Positions 1 through 8,007 of a stretch of 64,000 nucleotides of DNA are shown here, piece by piece. Numbering within the stretch: position 1 is the first letter of the stretch; the number at the start of each line of letters is the position of its first letter. The stretch comes from Lachnospiraceae bacterium. Lineage in GTDB: Bacteria; Bacillota; Clostridia; Lachnospirales; Lachnospiraceae. The translations under genes were made by a program, and so were the position numbers. A model generated the notes under the pieces. It ran no database searches. It was not told the DNA's origin and worked only from the letters and a program-made list of their open reading frames with translations. The stretch lies in contig JAGKTY010000004.1 in the NCBI GenBank assembly GCA_021153185.1, positions 71,031 through 135,030 of the forward strand, in the 5' to 3' direction.

Positions 1-417
1 CCTGTCGCCAAGAGACTTTCGGTGAAATACAACAAGCTTTGGGTCGGTGCGGAAGTGTTTTTGTTTGTGCTTGTTGGAGCAACCGTCAACATCGGTTATC
101 TCGGCAAAGTAGGCTTCATGGCAATCGTGCTGATAGCAGCAGCCCTTGCTTTCCGCATGCTTGGTGTATATGTATGTCTCCTTGGCACGAAGCTACGCGC
201 AAAGGAGCGTTTGTTTGTGATGCTTGCATACTGTCCGAAGGCAACCGTACAGGCCGCAATCGGCGGCGTCCCTCTTGCAGCGGGACTTGCCTGCGGCGAG
301 CGCGTTCTTACCGTGGCTGTTCTTGCTATTGTACTGACCGCTCCGCTCGGTGCGTTTGCAATTGATGTAAGCTATCGGAAACTTCTTAGTGGAAATTCCG
401 TTGACATGAAAAAGTAA
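1..417 (+). CDS. Cation/proton antiporter, C-terminal part (cut by window edge)
   Basis: The reading frame is open from the first base, so this is the last 138 residues of a longer gene. It encodes hydrophobic membrane helices. The stretch AYCPKATVQAAIGGVPLA resembles the conserved helix of bacterial sodium(cation)/proton exchangers of the CPA type, where it contributes to ion transport through the cytoplasmic membrane. A GTG at 22 is inside the gene and should not be taken as its start. The stop is TAA at 415-417, and a rubredoxin gene follows 76 bases later. Family assignment rests on a fragment only; the exact cation cannot be told. Confidence 0.7.
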   Translation, partial: PVAKRLSVKYNKLWVGAEVFLFVLVGATVNIGYLGKVGFMAIVLIAAALAFRMLGVYVCLLGTKLRAKERLFVMLAYCPKATVQAAIGGVPLAAGLACGERVLTVAVLAIVLTAPLGAFAIDVSYRKLLSGNSVDMKK

Positions 418-493
418 TAGGAATAAAATGGTTATGACAGATGACATATTTTGTCAAAAGGTTACAAAAGAATCAACAAAGGAGGACAAACCG

Positions 494-661
494 ATGGATA
501 AGTATTTTTGCAACCCATGCGGTTATACGTATGATCCGGAGAAGGGAGATCCGGAGCACGGCATTGCTCCTGGAACAGCTTTTGAGGATATTCCGGATGA
601 TTGGTGCTGTCCAATCTGCGGCGTGTCAAAAGACATGTTTATGAAGGCCGGAACAAACTAA
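494..661 (+). CDS. Rubredoxin
   Basis: A 55-residue one-iron electron carrier of the cytoplasm. The four iron ligands are visible as C6-x2-C9 (CNPC) and C39-x2-C42 (CPIC), with the usual conserved DPEKGDPEHGI and PDDW segments. Length is the normal 52-56. The start is the ATG at 494, preceded by a strong AAAGGAGG at 478-485; in-frame upstream starts would add an unrelated leader. In clostridia such rubredoxins pass electrons to rubrerythrins and FprA-type flavoproteins, and genes for all these partners occur elsewhere in this window. It ends at a clear intrinsic terminator. Confidence 0.95.
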   Translation: MDKYFCNPCGYTYDPEKGDPEHGIAPGTAFEDIPDDWCCPICGVSKDMFMKAGTN

Positions 662-673
662 ATTGTTCAATAT

Positions 674-705
674 AAAACAAGGAGCAAATTGTTGCTCCTT
701 GTTTT
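674..705 (+). terminator. Intrinsic terminator after rubredoxin
   Basis: A perfect 14-bp stem, AAAACAAGGAGCAA (674-687) against TTGCTCCTTGTTTT (692-705), closes over the loop ATTG and ends in a T-run. It lies 12 bases past the rubredoxin stop. The A-tract on the other arm means it could also work on the minus strand, where it would end the PHP-HAD transcript. Confidence 0.85.
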
Positions 706-776
706 GCTGTGCGCCCTGTAGCACACGTTCTTCTTGGCTTATCAATCTATGATAGTGCAAAATTGCGATATATTTT

Positions 777-2447
777 TTAGATCGTATACCGTCTGAAAAT
801 CTCTAAAAGGCCATCTTCTTCATTGGAATCCACAGTTACAATATCACCGGCAAGCTTTGTGTCAAGCGTTCCGTTACACATGCAGACGCCAAGTCCGGCG
901 GCTTTGAGCATCGGTGTGTCGTTTCCGGCATCGCCGCATGCGATAGAGCGGGAAACAGGGATGTCAAGATAGTCGCACAAAAATTTGACGGCATTTCCCT
1001 TGGATGCATCCTTCATCAGGCACTCAAGGTAGTGCGGCGTCGAATAAAAGGTGTGCATGCTATCGCCCAGTTCATAATTTAACCGGCGGTTAAAGTGCTC
1101 TAAATTGGTATGATCCTCGCCCAGCTGCACCGCAAGTACCTTGTAAGGCTCATTTTGGATATCCTTAGCAAGACAACCGACAATACGATACGGAAGATGC
1201 ACGTTGATGCGGTAAAAGGCGAGCTCTTCGTCATCCTGTTCGCAGACGATTGTCTGTGCAAAGTTTTCACCTGTCTCATACGCATGACAATGTATATGAT
1301 TTTCGAGGATCAATTCGTTTAAGCGCGCGAGCGTTTTGCGTGGAATCTTCGACTCAAAAATTGCTTTTTCTTTGTCGCAGTCATAAATCAGTGCCCCGTT
1401 AAAGGCGATGATATACATGCCGGGCATCACAAGGTCAAACTGCTTTGCAACCTCTAAGATGCTGTCAAGCGGACGCCCGCTTGATAACACGAGCTTTCCA
1501 CCGCGTGATAAAAAGGCGTTGATTTCGGTTAGGAGCGCCGGTGAAATCGTTTTGTCATCCCGAAGGAGTGTGCCGTCCATATCCGAAAAGACGATTTCTC
1601 CCCGAAAAGCAAGGCGCGCTTTCATGGCAGCTAACACATCATACGGGATGGCAAGGCTGCCGTAGCCGGTTGCAAGGTCAAGTCCCGGCTTTGTGTTTCC
1701 GTGAAAATCGGAGCCGCCGCTGACTAAAAGATTGTATTTCTTGCAAAGTGCCTGCATTTGCCTGGCTTCTCCGGAAGTGTAAGTGGAATAAATGCCTTCC
1801 ATTGCCATAAGGCCGGCAGCTTTTAATGTAACAATCAGCTGCTCGAGGCGCTCTGTGCTCATGTGATAGAGCGTGGGGTGGGCAAGTACAGGGATGCCGC
1901 CGCTTTTCAGGATGAGCTTCACTGCCTGCTCGGGCGTTACCTTTTCCCGCGGGATAAAGCAAGGCGCGCGGTCACCGATAAAACGGTCAAAAGCTTCAGG
2001 CATGCTTTTGACATAGCCGTGCTGTAACAGATATTTCGCATAATGCGCCCGCGTAATCACTGCATCAGGAAAGCATTCCTTGAGGCGCTCATACGAAATG
2101 TCAATGCCGTGTTCGTTCAGCTTTTGACACATTTTCTCATTTCGGATGCGCCGGCTTTCCTGAAAGTCAGCCAAATATTTTTGAAAGGAATCGTGCTGAT
2201 AGTCGATGTAAAGGCCGACGATATGCACGTCTTTCCCTTCATATTCCGTTGAAAATTCTATGCCGGGGATGACCTCGATGTCTTTTCCTTTCGCTGCGGC
2301 AATTGCCTCATCAAGACCTTCCGTCGTATCGTGATCTGTTAAGGCAAACGCCTTTAATCCTTTTTTTTGCGCATAATCAACAAGCTCCGATGGCGTGAAG
2401 CTACCATCGGAGCGGTTGGAATGCACATGTAAATCTACCATGTTCAT
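777..2447 (-). CDS. PHP-domain phosphoesterase fused to Cof-type HAD phosphatase
   Basis: A 556-residue two-enzyme protein. Residues 1-280 form a PHP domain with metal-binding motifs DLHVHS (5-10), LTDHDT and GIEFS, and SGGSDFHGN near its end; stand-alone relatives hydrolyse 3'-phosphates of nucleotides or trim small RNA ends. Residues from about 285 form a HAD phosphatase of the Cof/sugar-phosphatase type, with the nucleophile motif SDMDGTL, then SSGRP, a cap region, and the acidic motif GDAGNDTPML. The start ATG (2447) overlaps the stop of the upstream ABC-F gene as TGATG, so the two are translationally coupled. Both catalytic centres look intact. Substrates cannot be read from the sequence; a combined nucleotide or sugar-phosphate clean-up role is inference. 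Confidence 0.85.
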   Translation of the reverse strand: MNMVDLHVHSNRSDGSFTPSELVDYAQKKGLKAFALTDHDTTEGLDEAIAAAKGKDIEVIPGIEFSTEYEGKDVHIVGLYIDYQHDSFQKYLADFQESRRIRNEKMCQKLNEHGIDISYERLKECFPDAVITRAHYAKYLLQHGYVKSMPEAFDRFIGDRAPCFIPREKVTPEQAVKLILKSGGIPVLAHPTLYHMSTERLEQLIVTLKAAGLMAMEGIYSTYTSGEARQMQALCKKYNLLVSGGSDFHGNTKPGLDLATGYGSLAIPYDVLAAMKARLAFRGEIVFSDMDGTLLRDDKTISPALLTEINAFLSRGGKLVLSSGRPLDSILEVAKQFDLVMPGMYIIAFNGALIYDCDKEKAIFESKIPRKTLARLNELILENHIHCHAYETGENFAQTIVCEQDDEELAFYRINVHLPYRIVGCLAKDIQNEPYKVLAVQLGEDHTNLEHFNRRLNYELGDSMHTFYSTPHYLECLMKDASKGNAVKFLCDYLDIPVSRSIACGDAGNDTPMLKAAGLGVCMCNGTLDTKLAGDIVTVDSNEEDGLLEIFRRYTI

Positions 2448-4090
2448 CAGTTATCTTTGTCCTCGTTTACTTCTTTGGAAGTGTTAATTGCACGTTTTCT
2501 GGCCATTTCATCACTCTCAAGATACTCATCGTATGTGGTGATCTTATCAATGAGTGAACCATCCGGAAGAATTTCCATAATACGGTTGGCTGTCGTCTGT
2601 ACGACCTGGTGGTCGTGGCAGGAGAAGAGCTCAACACCAGGGAACTTCTTCATCCCTTCGTTGAGGGCAGTGATGGATTCCATATCAAGGTGGTTGGTCG
2701 GCTCATCAAAGATGAGACAGTTGGCACCACTGATCATCATTTTGGAAAGGAGGCAGCGCACCTTTTCACCACCGGATAAGACGCGGACCTTTTTCACGCC
2801 GTCCTCACCGGCAAAGAGCATACGGCCAAGGAATCCACGAACATAAGTGACATCCTTGACAGGAGAGTAGCCCATGAGCCAATCGGTGATTGTGTAGTCG
2901 TTGTCAAATTCGGCTGTGTTATCCTTCGGGAAATATGCCTGGGATGTTGTCACGCCCCATTTGAACGTTCCCTCATCCGGCTCAAGTTCGCCTGTCAAAA
3001 TCTTAAAGAGCGTTGTTTTGGCAATCTCGTTGCTGCCGACAAATGCGATTTTGTCTTCTCTGCCCACGATGAAGGAGATGTTGTCAAGTACCTTTTCGCC
3101 GGCAATTGTCTTGGAAATGCCTTCCACGCAAAGTACTTCATTTCCGATTTCGCGTTCCGGACGGAAGTCAATGTATGGATATTTACGGCTGCTTGGTTTG
3201 ATTTCATCGAGCTCGATTTTCTCGAGTGCACGTTTTCTACTTGTCGCCTGTTTTGATTTGCTGGCATTGGCAGAGAAACGGGAGATGAATTCCTGCAGTT
3301 CTTTGATTTTTTCTTCTTTCTTTTTGTTGGCTTCCTTCATCTGACGGATGAGGAGCTGGCTGGACTCATACCAGAAATCGTAGTTGCCGGCGTAAAGCTG
3401 GATTTTGCCATAATCGATATCAGCAGTATGGGTACAAACCTTATTTAAGAAATAACGGTCATGTGATACAACAATGACTGTATTTTCAAAGTCGATCAAG
3501 AACTCCTCAAGCCATGCAATGGCATCTAAGTCTAAGTGGTTGGTCGGCTCATCGAGAAGCAGGATATCAGGGTTACCAAACAATGCTTTGGCAAGCAGGA
3601 TTTTGACCTTCTCATTTCCTGCGAGGTCAGACATTGTGGCGTAGTGAAGCTCTGTGCCGATACCGAGACCGTTTAACAGGGAAGCGGCATTGGATTCTGC
3701 CTCCCAACCATCCATCTCAGCAAATTCTGCTTCCAGCTCGCTGGCACGGATGCCATCCTCGTCCGTAAAGTCTTCTTTGGCATAAATCGCATCCTTTTCC
3801 TTCATGATTTCAAAAAGACGCGCATTTCCCATAATGACGACATCCATAACCGTACAGTCATCGTATTTAAAGTGATCCTGCTCTAAGAAAGACAGACGCT
3901 GCCCCGGTGTGATGGTAATATCACCGGTTGTTGTCTCAAGCTGGCCTGATAAAATTTTTAAAAACGTCGATTTTCCGGCGCCGTTGGCACCAATCAGTCC
4001 ATAACAGTTTCCTTCTGTAAATTTAATGTTTACATCCTCAAACAGTGCTTTTTTGCCAAGTCTGAGAGTGACGTTGTTTGCACTAATCAT
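2447..4090 (-). CDS. ABC-F family ATPase (ribosome-associated type) with one degenerate ATP site
   Basis: A 547-residue protein with two ABC domains and no membrane part, typical of ABC-F proteins that act on the ribosomal E site. Domain 1 has Walker A GANGAGKST (34-42) and Walker B LLLDEPTNHLD, but its signature reads LAGNEK. Domain 2 has a normal signature LSGGEK and Walker B LIFDEPTNHLD, but its Walker A reads GSNEIAKTT. Walker A of one domain works with the signature of the other, so one ATP site is canonical and the other is degenerate on both sides. The ATG at 4090 is chosen because GGAGG lies five bases upstream; a longer in-frame extension has no such site. It resembles the YkpA/YbiT branch more than the antibiotic-resistance branch. 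Confidence 0.9.
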   Translation of the reverse strand: MISANNVTLRLGKKALFEDVNIKFTEGNCYGLIGANGAGKSTFLKILSGQLETTTGDITITPGQRLSFLEQDHFKYDDCTVMDVVIMGNARLFEIMKEKDAIYAKEDFTDEDGIRASELEAEFAEMDGWEAESNAASLLNGLGIGTELHYATMSDLAGNEKVKILLAKALFGNPDILLLDEPTNHLDLDAIAWLEEFLIDFENTVIVVSHDRYFLNKVCTHTADIDYGKIQLYAGNYDFWYESSQLLIRQMKEANKKKEEKIKELQEFISRFSANASKSKQATSRKRALEKIELDEIKPSSRKYPYIDFRPEREIGNEVLCVEGISKTIAGEKVLDNISFIVGREDKIAFVGSNEIAKTTLFKILTGELEPDEGTFKWGVTTSQAYFPKDNTAEFDNDYTITDWLMGYSPVKDVTYVRGFLGRMLFAGEDGVKKVRVLSGGEKVRCLLSKMMISGANCLIFDEPTNHLDMESITALNEGMKKFPGVELFSCHDHQVVQTTANRIMEILPDGSLIDKITTYDEYLESDEMARKRAINTSKEVNEDKDN

Positions 4091-4228
4091 AAAAACCTCC
4101 ATATGACAGATGCACCGGATGGTGCAGTGATAAGCAATCAAAGCATATTCTACTATAGATAAGGGAAAAAGTAAAGAAAAGTCCGTATTTTCAAGGAAAT
4201 AATAGAGTACTTTGGATGATTTGGGACA

Positions 4229-4260
4229 AAACAAAAGACCCAAGCCGGGGAAGCTTGGAT
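4229..4260 (-). terminator. Intrinsic terminator of the yjfB transcript
   Basis: Read on the minus strand, ATCCAAGC (4260-4253) pairs with GCTTGGGT (4245-4238) and is followed by CTTTTGTTTTG. It lies about 160 bases after the yjfB stop, so the yjfB message has a long 3' UTR. That UTR contains further small hairpins: GGATTTGG/CCAAATCC at 4337-4359, CCATG/CATGG at 4308-4321, GTAACG/CGTTAC at 4292-4306 and GGTT/AACC at 4275-4289. Confidence 0.75.
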
Positions 4261-4416
4261 CTCGAGCGTATGTTGGTTACTACGCAACCATGTAACGAAA
4301 CGTTACTCCATGAAAACATGGTAAAAGGGGGAAAAGGGATTTGGAGGGGAACCAAATCCTCTGTTGTATAAAAACCTGACCCCTGCTATATAGCAAAAAC
4401 CAAGTTAATACCAAAA

Positions 4417-4608
4417 CTAAACTGACATATCGAAATTACCGCCGATATTCGGTCTCACCGAACGCTCCATCGCTGCGGAATCAATCATAGATACAAGCGC
4501 ATCGCCTGTCTGTTCAGCGGAATCAAGCTGTTTACCAAGTACTGCAACGCCATATTGAGTTTGAATGTTAGCTGTTGCTAAGTTCATAGACAATCCTGCA
4601 ATATCCAT
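4417..4608 (-). CDS. yjfB: YjfB-family putative motility protein
   Basis: A 63-residue protein starting MDIAGLSMNLATANIQ, which matches the short YjfB family (named putative motility protein) found in flagellated Firmicutes. No signal peptide, membrane span or catalytic motif is seen; the biochemical role of the family is unknown. The ATG at 4608 is preceded by GGAGGTG; an upstream in-frame ATG at 4638 would add residues absent from the family. It is a single-gene unit with its own promoter and terminator. Its presence suggests, but does not prove, that the organism is motile. Confidence 0.8.
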   Translation of the reverse strand: MDIAGLSMNLATANIQTQYGVAVLGKQLDSAEQTGDALVSMIDSAAMERSVRPNIGGNFDMSV

Positions 4609-4651
4609 AACAGCACCTCCGTGATTCGTATGTCTCATGTTTTACAATTGC

Positions 4652-4681
4652 ATTATATATCAACTCGTCAAAAAAATGCAA
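4652..4681 (-). promoter_or_regulatory. Vegetative-type promoter of yjfB
   Basis: On the minus strand TTGCAT (4681-4676) is separated by 18 bp from TATAAT (4657-4652). No flagellar sigma-28 pattern was found in its place, which is notable for a gene annotated as motility-linked. Confidence 0.6.
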
Positions 4682-4869
4682 GTGTAAATTATGACAATAT
4701 TTTGTCTAAGAATGTAATTATATTGCAAAACATGGGCTGTGAGACCTCTACAAACGTTGATTATATCAGTATTTGAGCATTGTCTGGCTAATTGTTGCAC
4801 AATTTTGATTTCAAATTCCAACAATAAAACTATTTTGACCATAAGTAAAGAAAATGCAAAATATTACAC

Positions 4870-4898
4870 TTGACGATAACGTGTTAACGTGGTATTCT
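4870..4898 (+). promoter_or_regulatory. Promoter of the trp T-box leader
   Basis: TTGACG (4870-4875), 17-bp spacer, TATTCT (4893-4898). Transcription would begin near 4905, giving a leader of about 400 bases before trpC. Confidence 0.75.
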
Positions 4899-4924
4899 TC
4901 AAACAAATAAACAAAGTCAGTGAG

Positions 4925-5258
4925 CAAAAATAGTACCTTTGGAACGAACTTTTCAGAGAGCCGTGATGGTGTGATGCGGTAAGGGAGTCTTTGGGGAATG
5001 GGTTTGTGAGACGCCAGGTGAAATCGTAGTAGCCCGGGCCGTGGCCTTCACGTTACAGGAGGAAGATATCACATTTGTTGTATCGAAAGAGATCATTTGG
5101 TGGCAGGCATTTTCCATTTGTGGAAGGTGCTTTTTTTATCCGAAGAAAAGCACTGCGCGTTTGGTCGAAATAGCCGGATGCTTCCATCAATGATGAAAAA
5201 GGGTGGCACCACGAGCAATCGTCCCTTATCACAGCTCATCTGTGATAAGGGATTTTTT
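4925..5258 (+). promoter_or_regulatory. T-box riboswitch controlling trpCFBA
   Basis: The leader shows the T-box layout. The early conserved elements are ATAGTAC (from 4929) and AGAGAGCCG; a GTAGTAGCC...CACGTTACAG block (about 5026-5058) corresponds to the stem II / IIA-B region. The T-box sequence AGGGTGGCACCACG at 5200-5213 comes before a terminator at 5222-5258. The bulge UGGC in the T-box pairs with a tRNA ending GCCA, which fits tRNA-Trp because its discriminator base is G. Uncharged tRNA-Trp would stabilise the antiterminator, so the genes are read when tryptophan is short. The UGG specifier could be the TGG at 4999-5001, but I could not fix it with certainty. Confidence 0.88.
5222..5258 (+). 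terminator. T-box regulated terminator
   Basis: A perfect 13-bp stem, TCCCTTATCACAG (5222-5234) with CTGTGATAAGGGA (5240-5252), loop CTCAT, then six T. The 5' arm starts with the TCCCT that also pairs with AGGG of the T-box, so terminator and antiterminator are mutually exclusive. Confidence 0.92.
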
Positions 5259-5309
5259 ACTTCCCATGAAGTCAAAATGCAGAAATTTTGAATTGAGAGG
5301 ATAGAGCAT

Positions 5310-6110
5310 ATGATTTTGGATGAAATTGTTGCAGATAAGAAAAAGCGCATCGAGGAAGATAAGGCGCGCATCAGCTATGAAGAGATGAAGGCACTTGCGC
5401 TTGCCTGTGAGAGAAAACCGGTTTCGTTTTATGAGGCGCTTAAAAAACCGGGACTTTCTATTATCGGAGAGTTTAAGAAGGCTTCCCCGTCGCACGGAAC
5501 GATGGATAATCAGATTGAACTGACTGACCGCATTGATATGTACAATGCATCCGTATCAGCAATCAGCTGCCTGACAGAGCAGGATCATTTTCTCGGAAGC
5601 GTCGATTACTTTAAACAAATCCGGGCGATAACAAATCTTCCGATGATCCGTAAGGATTTTATCATTGATCCGTATCAGGTGTTTGAGGCAAAGGTGATTG
5701 GTGCGGACTGTATTTTGCTCATCGTAGCAATCTTAAATGACAAACAGCTGACGCTTCTATATGAACTTGCATACGAGCTTGGAATGGATGTCCTTGTGGA
5801 AGTGCATGACGAAGAGGAGATGAAGCGAGCCATTGGACTGGATGCCAAAATCATTGGCGTGAACAACCGCAATTTAAAGGATTTTACGATTGATCTTGGA
5901 AACGCCCTCAGGTTATCCAAAATGGTTGACGATGACTGTGTATTTGTCTCAGAAAGCGGTGTCAGCACGGATGCGGATATCGCAATGCTTGCAGGAAGCA
6001 GGGTTGATGCCATTTTAATCGGAACGGCATTTATGGAGGCAGAAAATCCAAAGGCGCTTGCGACGCACTGGAGAGGGCTGTTTGATACAGCCGGTGAACA
6101 GGCAAAATGA
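5310..6110 (+). CDS. trpC: Indole-3-glycerol phosphate synthase
   Basis: A 266-residue TIM-barrel enzyme. It closes the indole ring, turning carboxyphenylamino-deoxyribulose phosphate into indole-3-glycerol phosphate. Family motifs appear in order: IIGEFKKASPS near residue 50, IRKDFIID, LVEVHDEEE, IGVNNRNL, VSESGV and ILIGTAFM. They contain the catalytic lysines, glutamates and asparagine of the family. AGAGGA lies upstream of the ATG. It is the first gene of the T-box-controlled run trpC-trpF-trpB-trpA. No trpE, trpG or trpD is adjacent on the upstream side. Confidence 0.97.
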   Translation: MILDEIVADKKKRIEEDKARISYEEMKALALACERKPVSFYEALKKPGLSIIGEFKKASPSHGTMDNQIELTDRIDMYNASVSAISCLTEQDHFLGSVDYFKQIRAITNLPMIRKDFIIDPYQVFEAKVIGADCILLIVAILNDKQLTLLYELAYELGMDVLVEVHDEEEMKRAIGLDAKIIGVNNRNLKDFTIDLGNALRLSKMVDDDCVFVSESGVSTDADIAMLAGSRVDAILIGTAFMEAENPKALATHWRGLFDTAGEQAK

Positions 6111-6146
6111 CGTTTGCAAAAACGTGGCAAAGGAGCGTGGCAGAAT

Positions 6147-6803
6147 ATGGGTCAAAATAACAATCGGCCGGTGCAAATCAAGATTTGCGGAATTACCTCT
6201 GAGTCAGAGGTTGAGTGTCTCATCCAAAATAAAGTGGAGTATGCCGGTTTTGTTGTGTTTTATGAAAAAAGTAAGCGGAATCTGACACCCGCGCAGGCAA
6301 AACAGCTTGTGGATAAGCTTCATGCCGAAAGTGACATCCGGGCAGTTGCCGTGGTCGTAAGTCCTTCTAAAGAGCAGGTCGTGCAAATCATGGAGGCCGG
6401 ATTTGATTTGATTCAGATTCATAAGGACATCGCAGAGGATGCGCTAAAGGCAATCGCAATACCAATTATCCGCGCGATCGCAGAGCCGGATACGGGGCAG
6501 ACGATTACTGACATTACTGCTAACGATTTGGCGGCAAAAAGAGCAGTCGCAATCTTGTTTGATGCAAAGGAGCCCGGAAGTGGCAATACCTTTGACTGGG
6601 ACAGATTAGCGGACTTTGACAGAGGCAGGCAAAAACTGATCCTGGCAGGTGGCATACATGCCGGAAATGTTGCGTCGGCAGTAAAAACCGTCGCGCCGGA
6701 TGTTGTAGACATCTCAAGCGGCGTTGAGTATGATAAAAAAAGCATAGGCAAGGATCCTGCAAAAATACGGGAGTTTGTCGGAAAGGTGAGAGGATATGAG
6801 TAA
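6147..6803 (+). CDS. trpF: Phosphoribosylanthranilate isomerase
   Basis: A 218-residue TIM-barrel isomerase for the step just before trpC. It has the N-terminal KICGIT motif with the catalytic cysteine, a later LFDAKEPGSGNTFDW segment carrying the catalytic aspartate, and the phosphate-binding end LAGGIHAGN ... DISSGVE. The ATG at 6147 is preferred because AAAGGAG sits 11 bases upstream and the protein then begins shortly before KICGIT; an upstream in-frame ATG at 6114 has no such support. It overlaps trpB by eight bases. Confidence 0.95.
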   Translation: MGQNNNRPVQIKICGITSESEVECLIQNKVEYAGFVVFYEKSKRNLTPAQAKQLVDKLHAESDIRAVAVVVSPSKEQVVQIMEAGFDLIQIHKDIAEDALKAIAIPIIRAIAEPDTGQTITDITANDLAAKRAVAILFDAKEPGSGNTFDWDRLADFDRGRQKLILAGGIHAGNVASAVKTVAPDVVDISSGVEYDKKSIGKDPAKIREFVGKVRGYE

Positions 6804-7980
6804 TACCTATTATGGAGAATTTGGCGGTCAGTATGTGGCGGAGACATTGATGAACACGCTTGCCGAGCTCGAGCGTGCGTATGAGGAAGCGATAGCAGAT
6901 CCAAAGTTCATGGAAGAATATCATTATTATTTAAAGGAATATGTCGGCAGAGAGACGCCACTTTATTTTGCTGAGCGGCTGACAGAAAAATATGGCACCA
7001 AAATCTATTTAAAGAGAGAAGACTTGAATCATACGGGTGCACACAAAATCAACAATGTAATCGGGCAGATTCTGCTGGCCAAACGAATGGGCAAAACCAA
7101 AGTCATCGCTGAGACGGGTGCCGGACAGCACGGTGTTGCGACTGCGACAGGTGCGGCACTGTTTGGCATGGAGTGTAAAGTGTTTATGGGAACAGAGGAC
7201 ATTGAGCGCCAGCATTTGAACGTCATGCGTATGGAGATGCTCGGTGCGACTGTTGTGCCGGTTCAGTCAGGCTCAAATACATTAAAGGATGCAACGAATG
7301 AGGCAATCCGTACATGGGCAAAAGAGGCGGAGGATACATTCTATGTCATCGGTTCGGCAGTCGGACCGCATCCGTATCCGAAGATGGTCAAACAGTTCCA
7401 GAGTGTCATTAGCGAGGAAGCGAAAAGACAGCATCTGGAAAAAGAAGGAAAGCTACCGGATGTCGTCATGGCTTGTGTCGGAGGCGGAAGCAACTGCATC
7501 GGTATGTTTGCCCATTTTATCGATGAACAGGATGTGAAATTAATCGGTGTTGAGGCGGCAGGCCTTGGAATTGAGACAGGAAAGCACGCCAGTGCCATGG
7601 CGCTTGGCAGACCGGGTGTACTGCACGGTATGAAATCTTACCTTTTGCAGGATGAAGATGGAAACGTGCAGATTGCGCATTCTATTTCCGCTGGTCTTGA
7701 TTATCCGGGGGTTGGCCCTGAGCATGCATACTTAAAAGACTCGGGCAGAGCTACCTATGTGTCTGTCACGGATGAGGAAGCGATGAATGCCCTTTCAGAG
7801 TTATGTAAACTGGAAGGCATTATTCCGGCAATCGAGAGTGCACATGCACTTGCGTATTTGCCGAAGGTAACAAAAGACATGACAATGGAGCAGAGTGTTG
7901 TGATTTGTTTATCCGGTCGTGGAGACAAGGATGCACATACAATTGAGGCATATTTCAATGGAGAAGGCTATTTGAACTAA
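6796..7980 (+). CDS. trpB: Tryptophan synthase beta chain
   Basis: A 394-residue PLP enzyme that joins indole and serine to make tryptophan, in an alpha2-beta2 complex with the trpA product. The PLP lysine is K84 in HTGAHKINN, and the phosphate-binding loop GGGSNCIGMF is present. The start MSNTYYGEFGGQYV and normal length mark it as the standard TrpB1 type that pairs with TrpA. The ATG overlaps the end of trpF within GGATATGAGTAA, suggesting coupled translation. Confidence 0.98.
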   Translation: MSNTYYGEFGGQYVAETLMNTLAELERAYEEAIADPKFMEEYHYYLKEYVGRETPLYFAERLTEKYGTKIYLKREDLNHTGAHKINNVIGQILLAKRMGKTKVIAETGAGQHGVATATGAALFGMECKVFMGTEDIERQHLNVMRMEMLGATVVPVQSGSNTLKDATNEAIRTWAKEAEDTFYVIGSAVGPHPYPKMVKQFQSVISEEAKRQHLEKEGKLPDVVMACVGGGSNCIGMFAHFIDEQDVKLIGVEAAGLGIETGKHASAMALGRPGVLHGMKSYLLQDEDGNVQIAHSISAGLDYPGVGPEHAYLKDSGRATYVSVTDEEAMNALSELCKLEGIIPAIESAHALAYLPKVTKDMTMEQSVVICLSGRGDKDAHTIEAYFNGEGYLN

Positions 7981-8007
7981 AGAGCATACAGAGGCTGAAA
8001 GGAGAGT

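Noticed and set aside
438..452. Inverted repeat TGACA-TATTT-TGTCA upstream of rubredoxin as a regulator site
   Set aside because: Five-base arms in AT-rich DNA are expected by chance and match no known operator well enough.
4660..4842. Short minus-strand frame between yjfB and the T-box
   Set aside because: It covers the yjfB promoter, has no ribosome site and no recognisable product.
4905..5258. Trp leader-peptide attenuator
   Set aside because: No leader peptide with consecutive Trp codons and a ribosome site was found, while the T-box sequence is clear.
5093..5495. Small frames on both strands in the T-box leader
   Set aside because: They follow the pairing arms of the riboswitch and the start of trpC; RNA structure explains the sequence.
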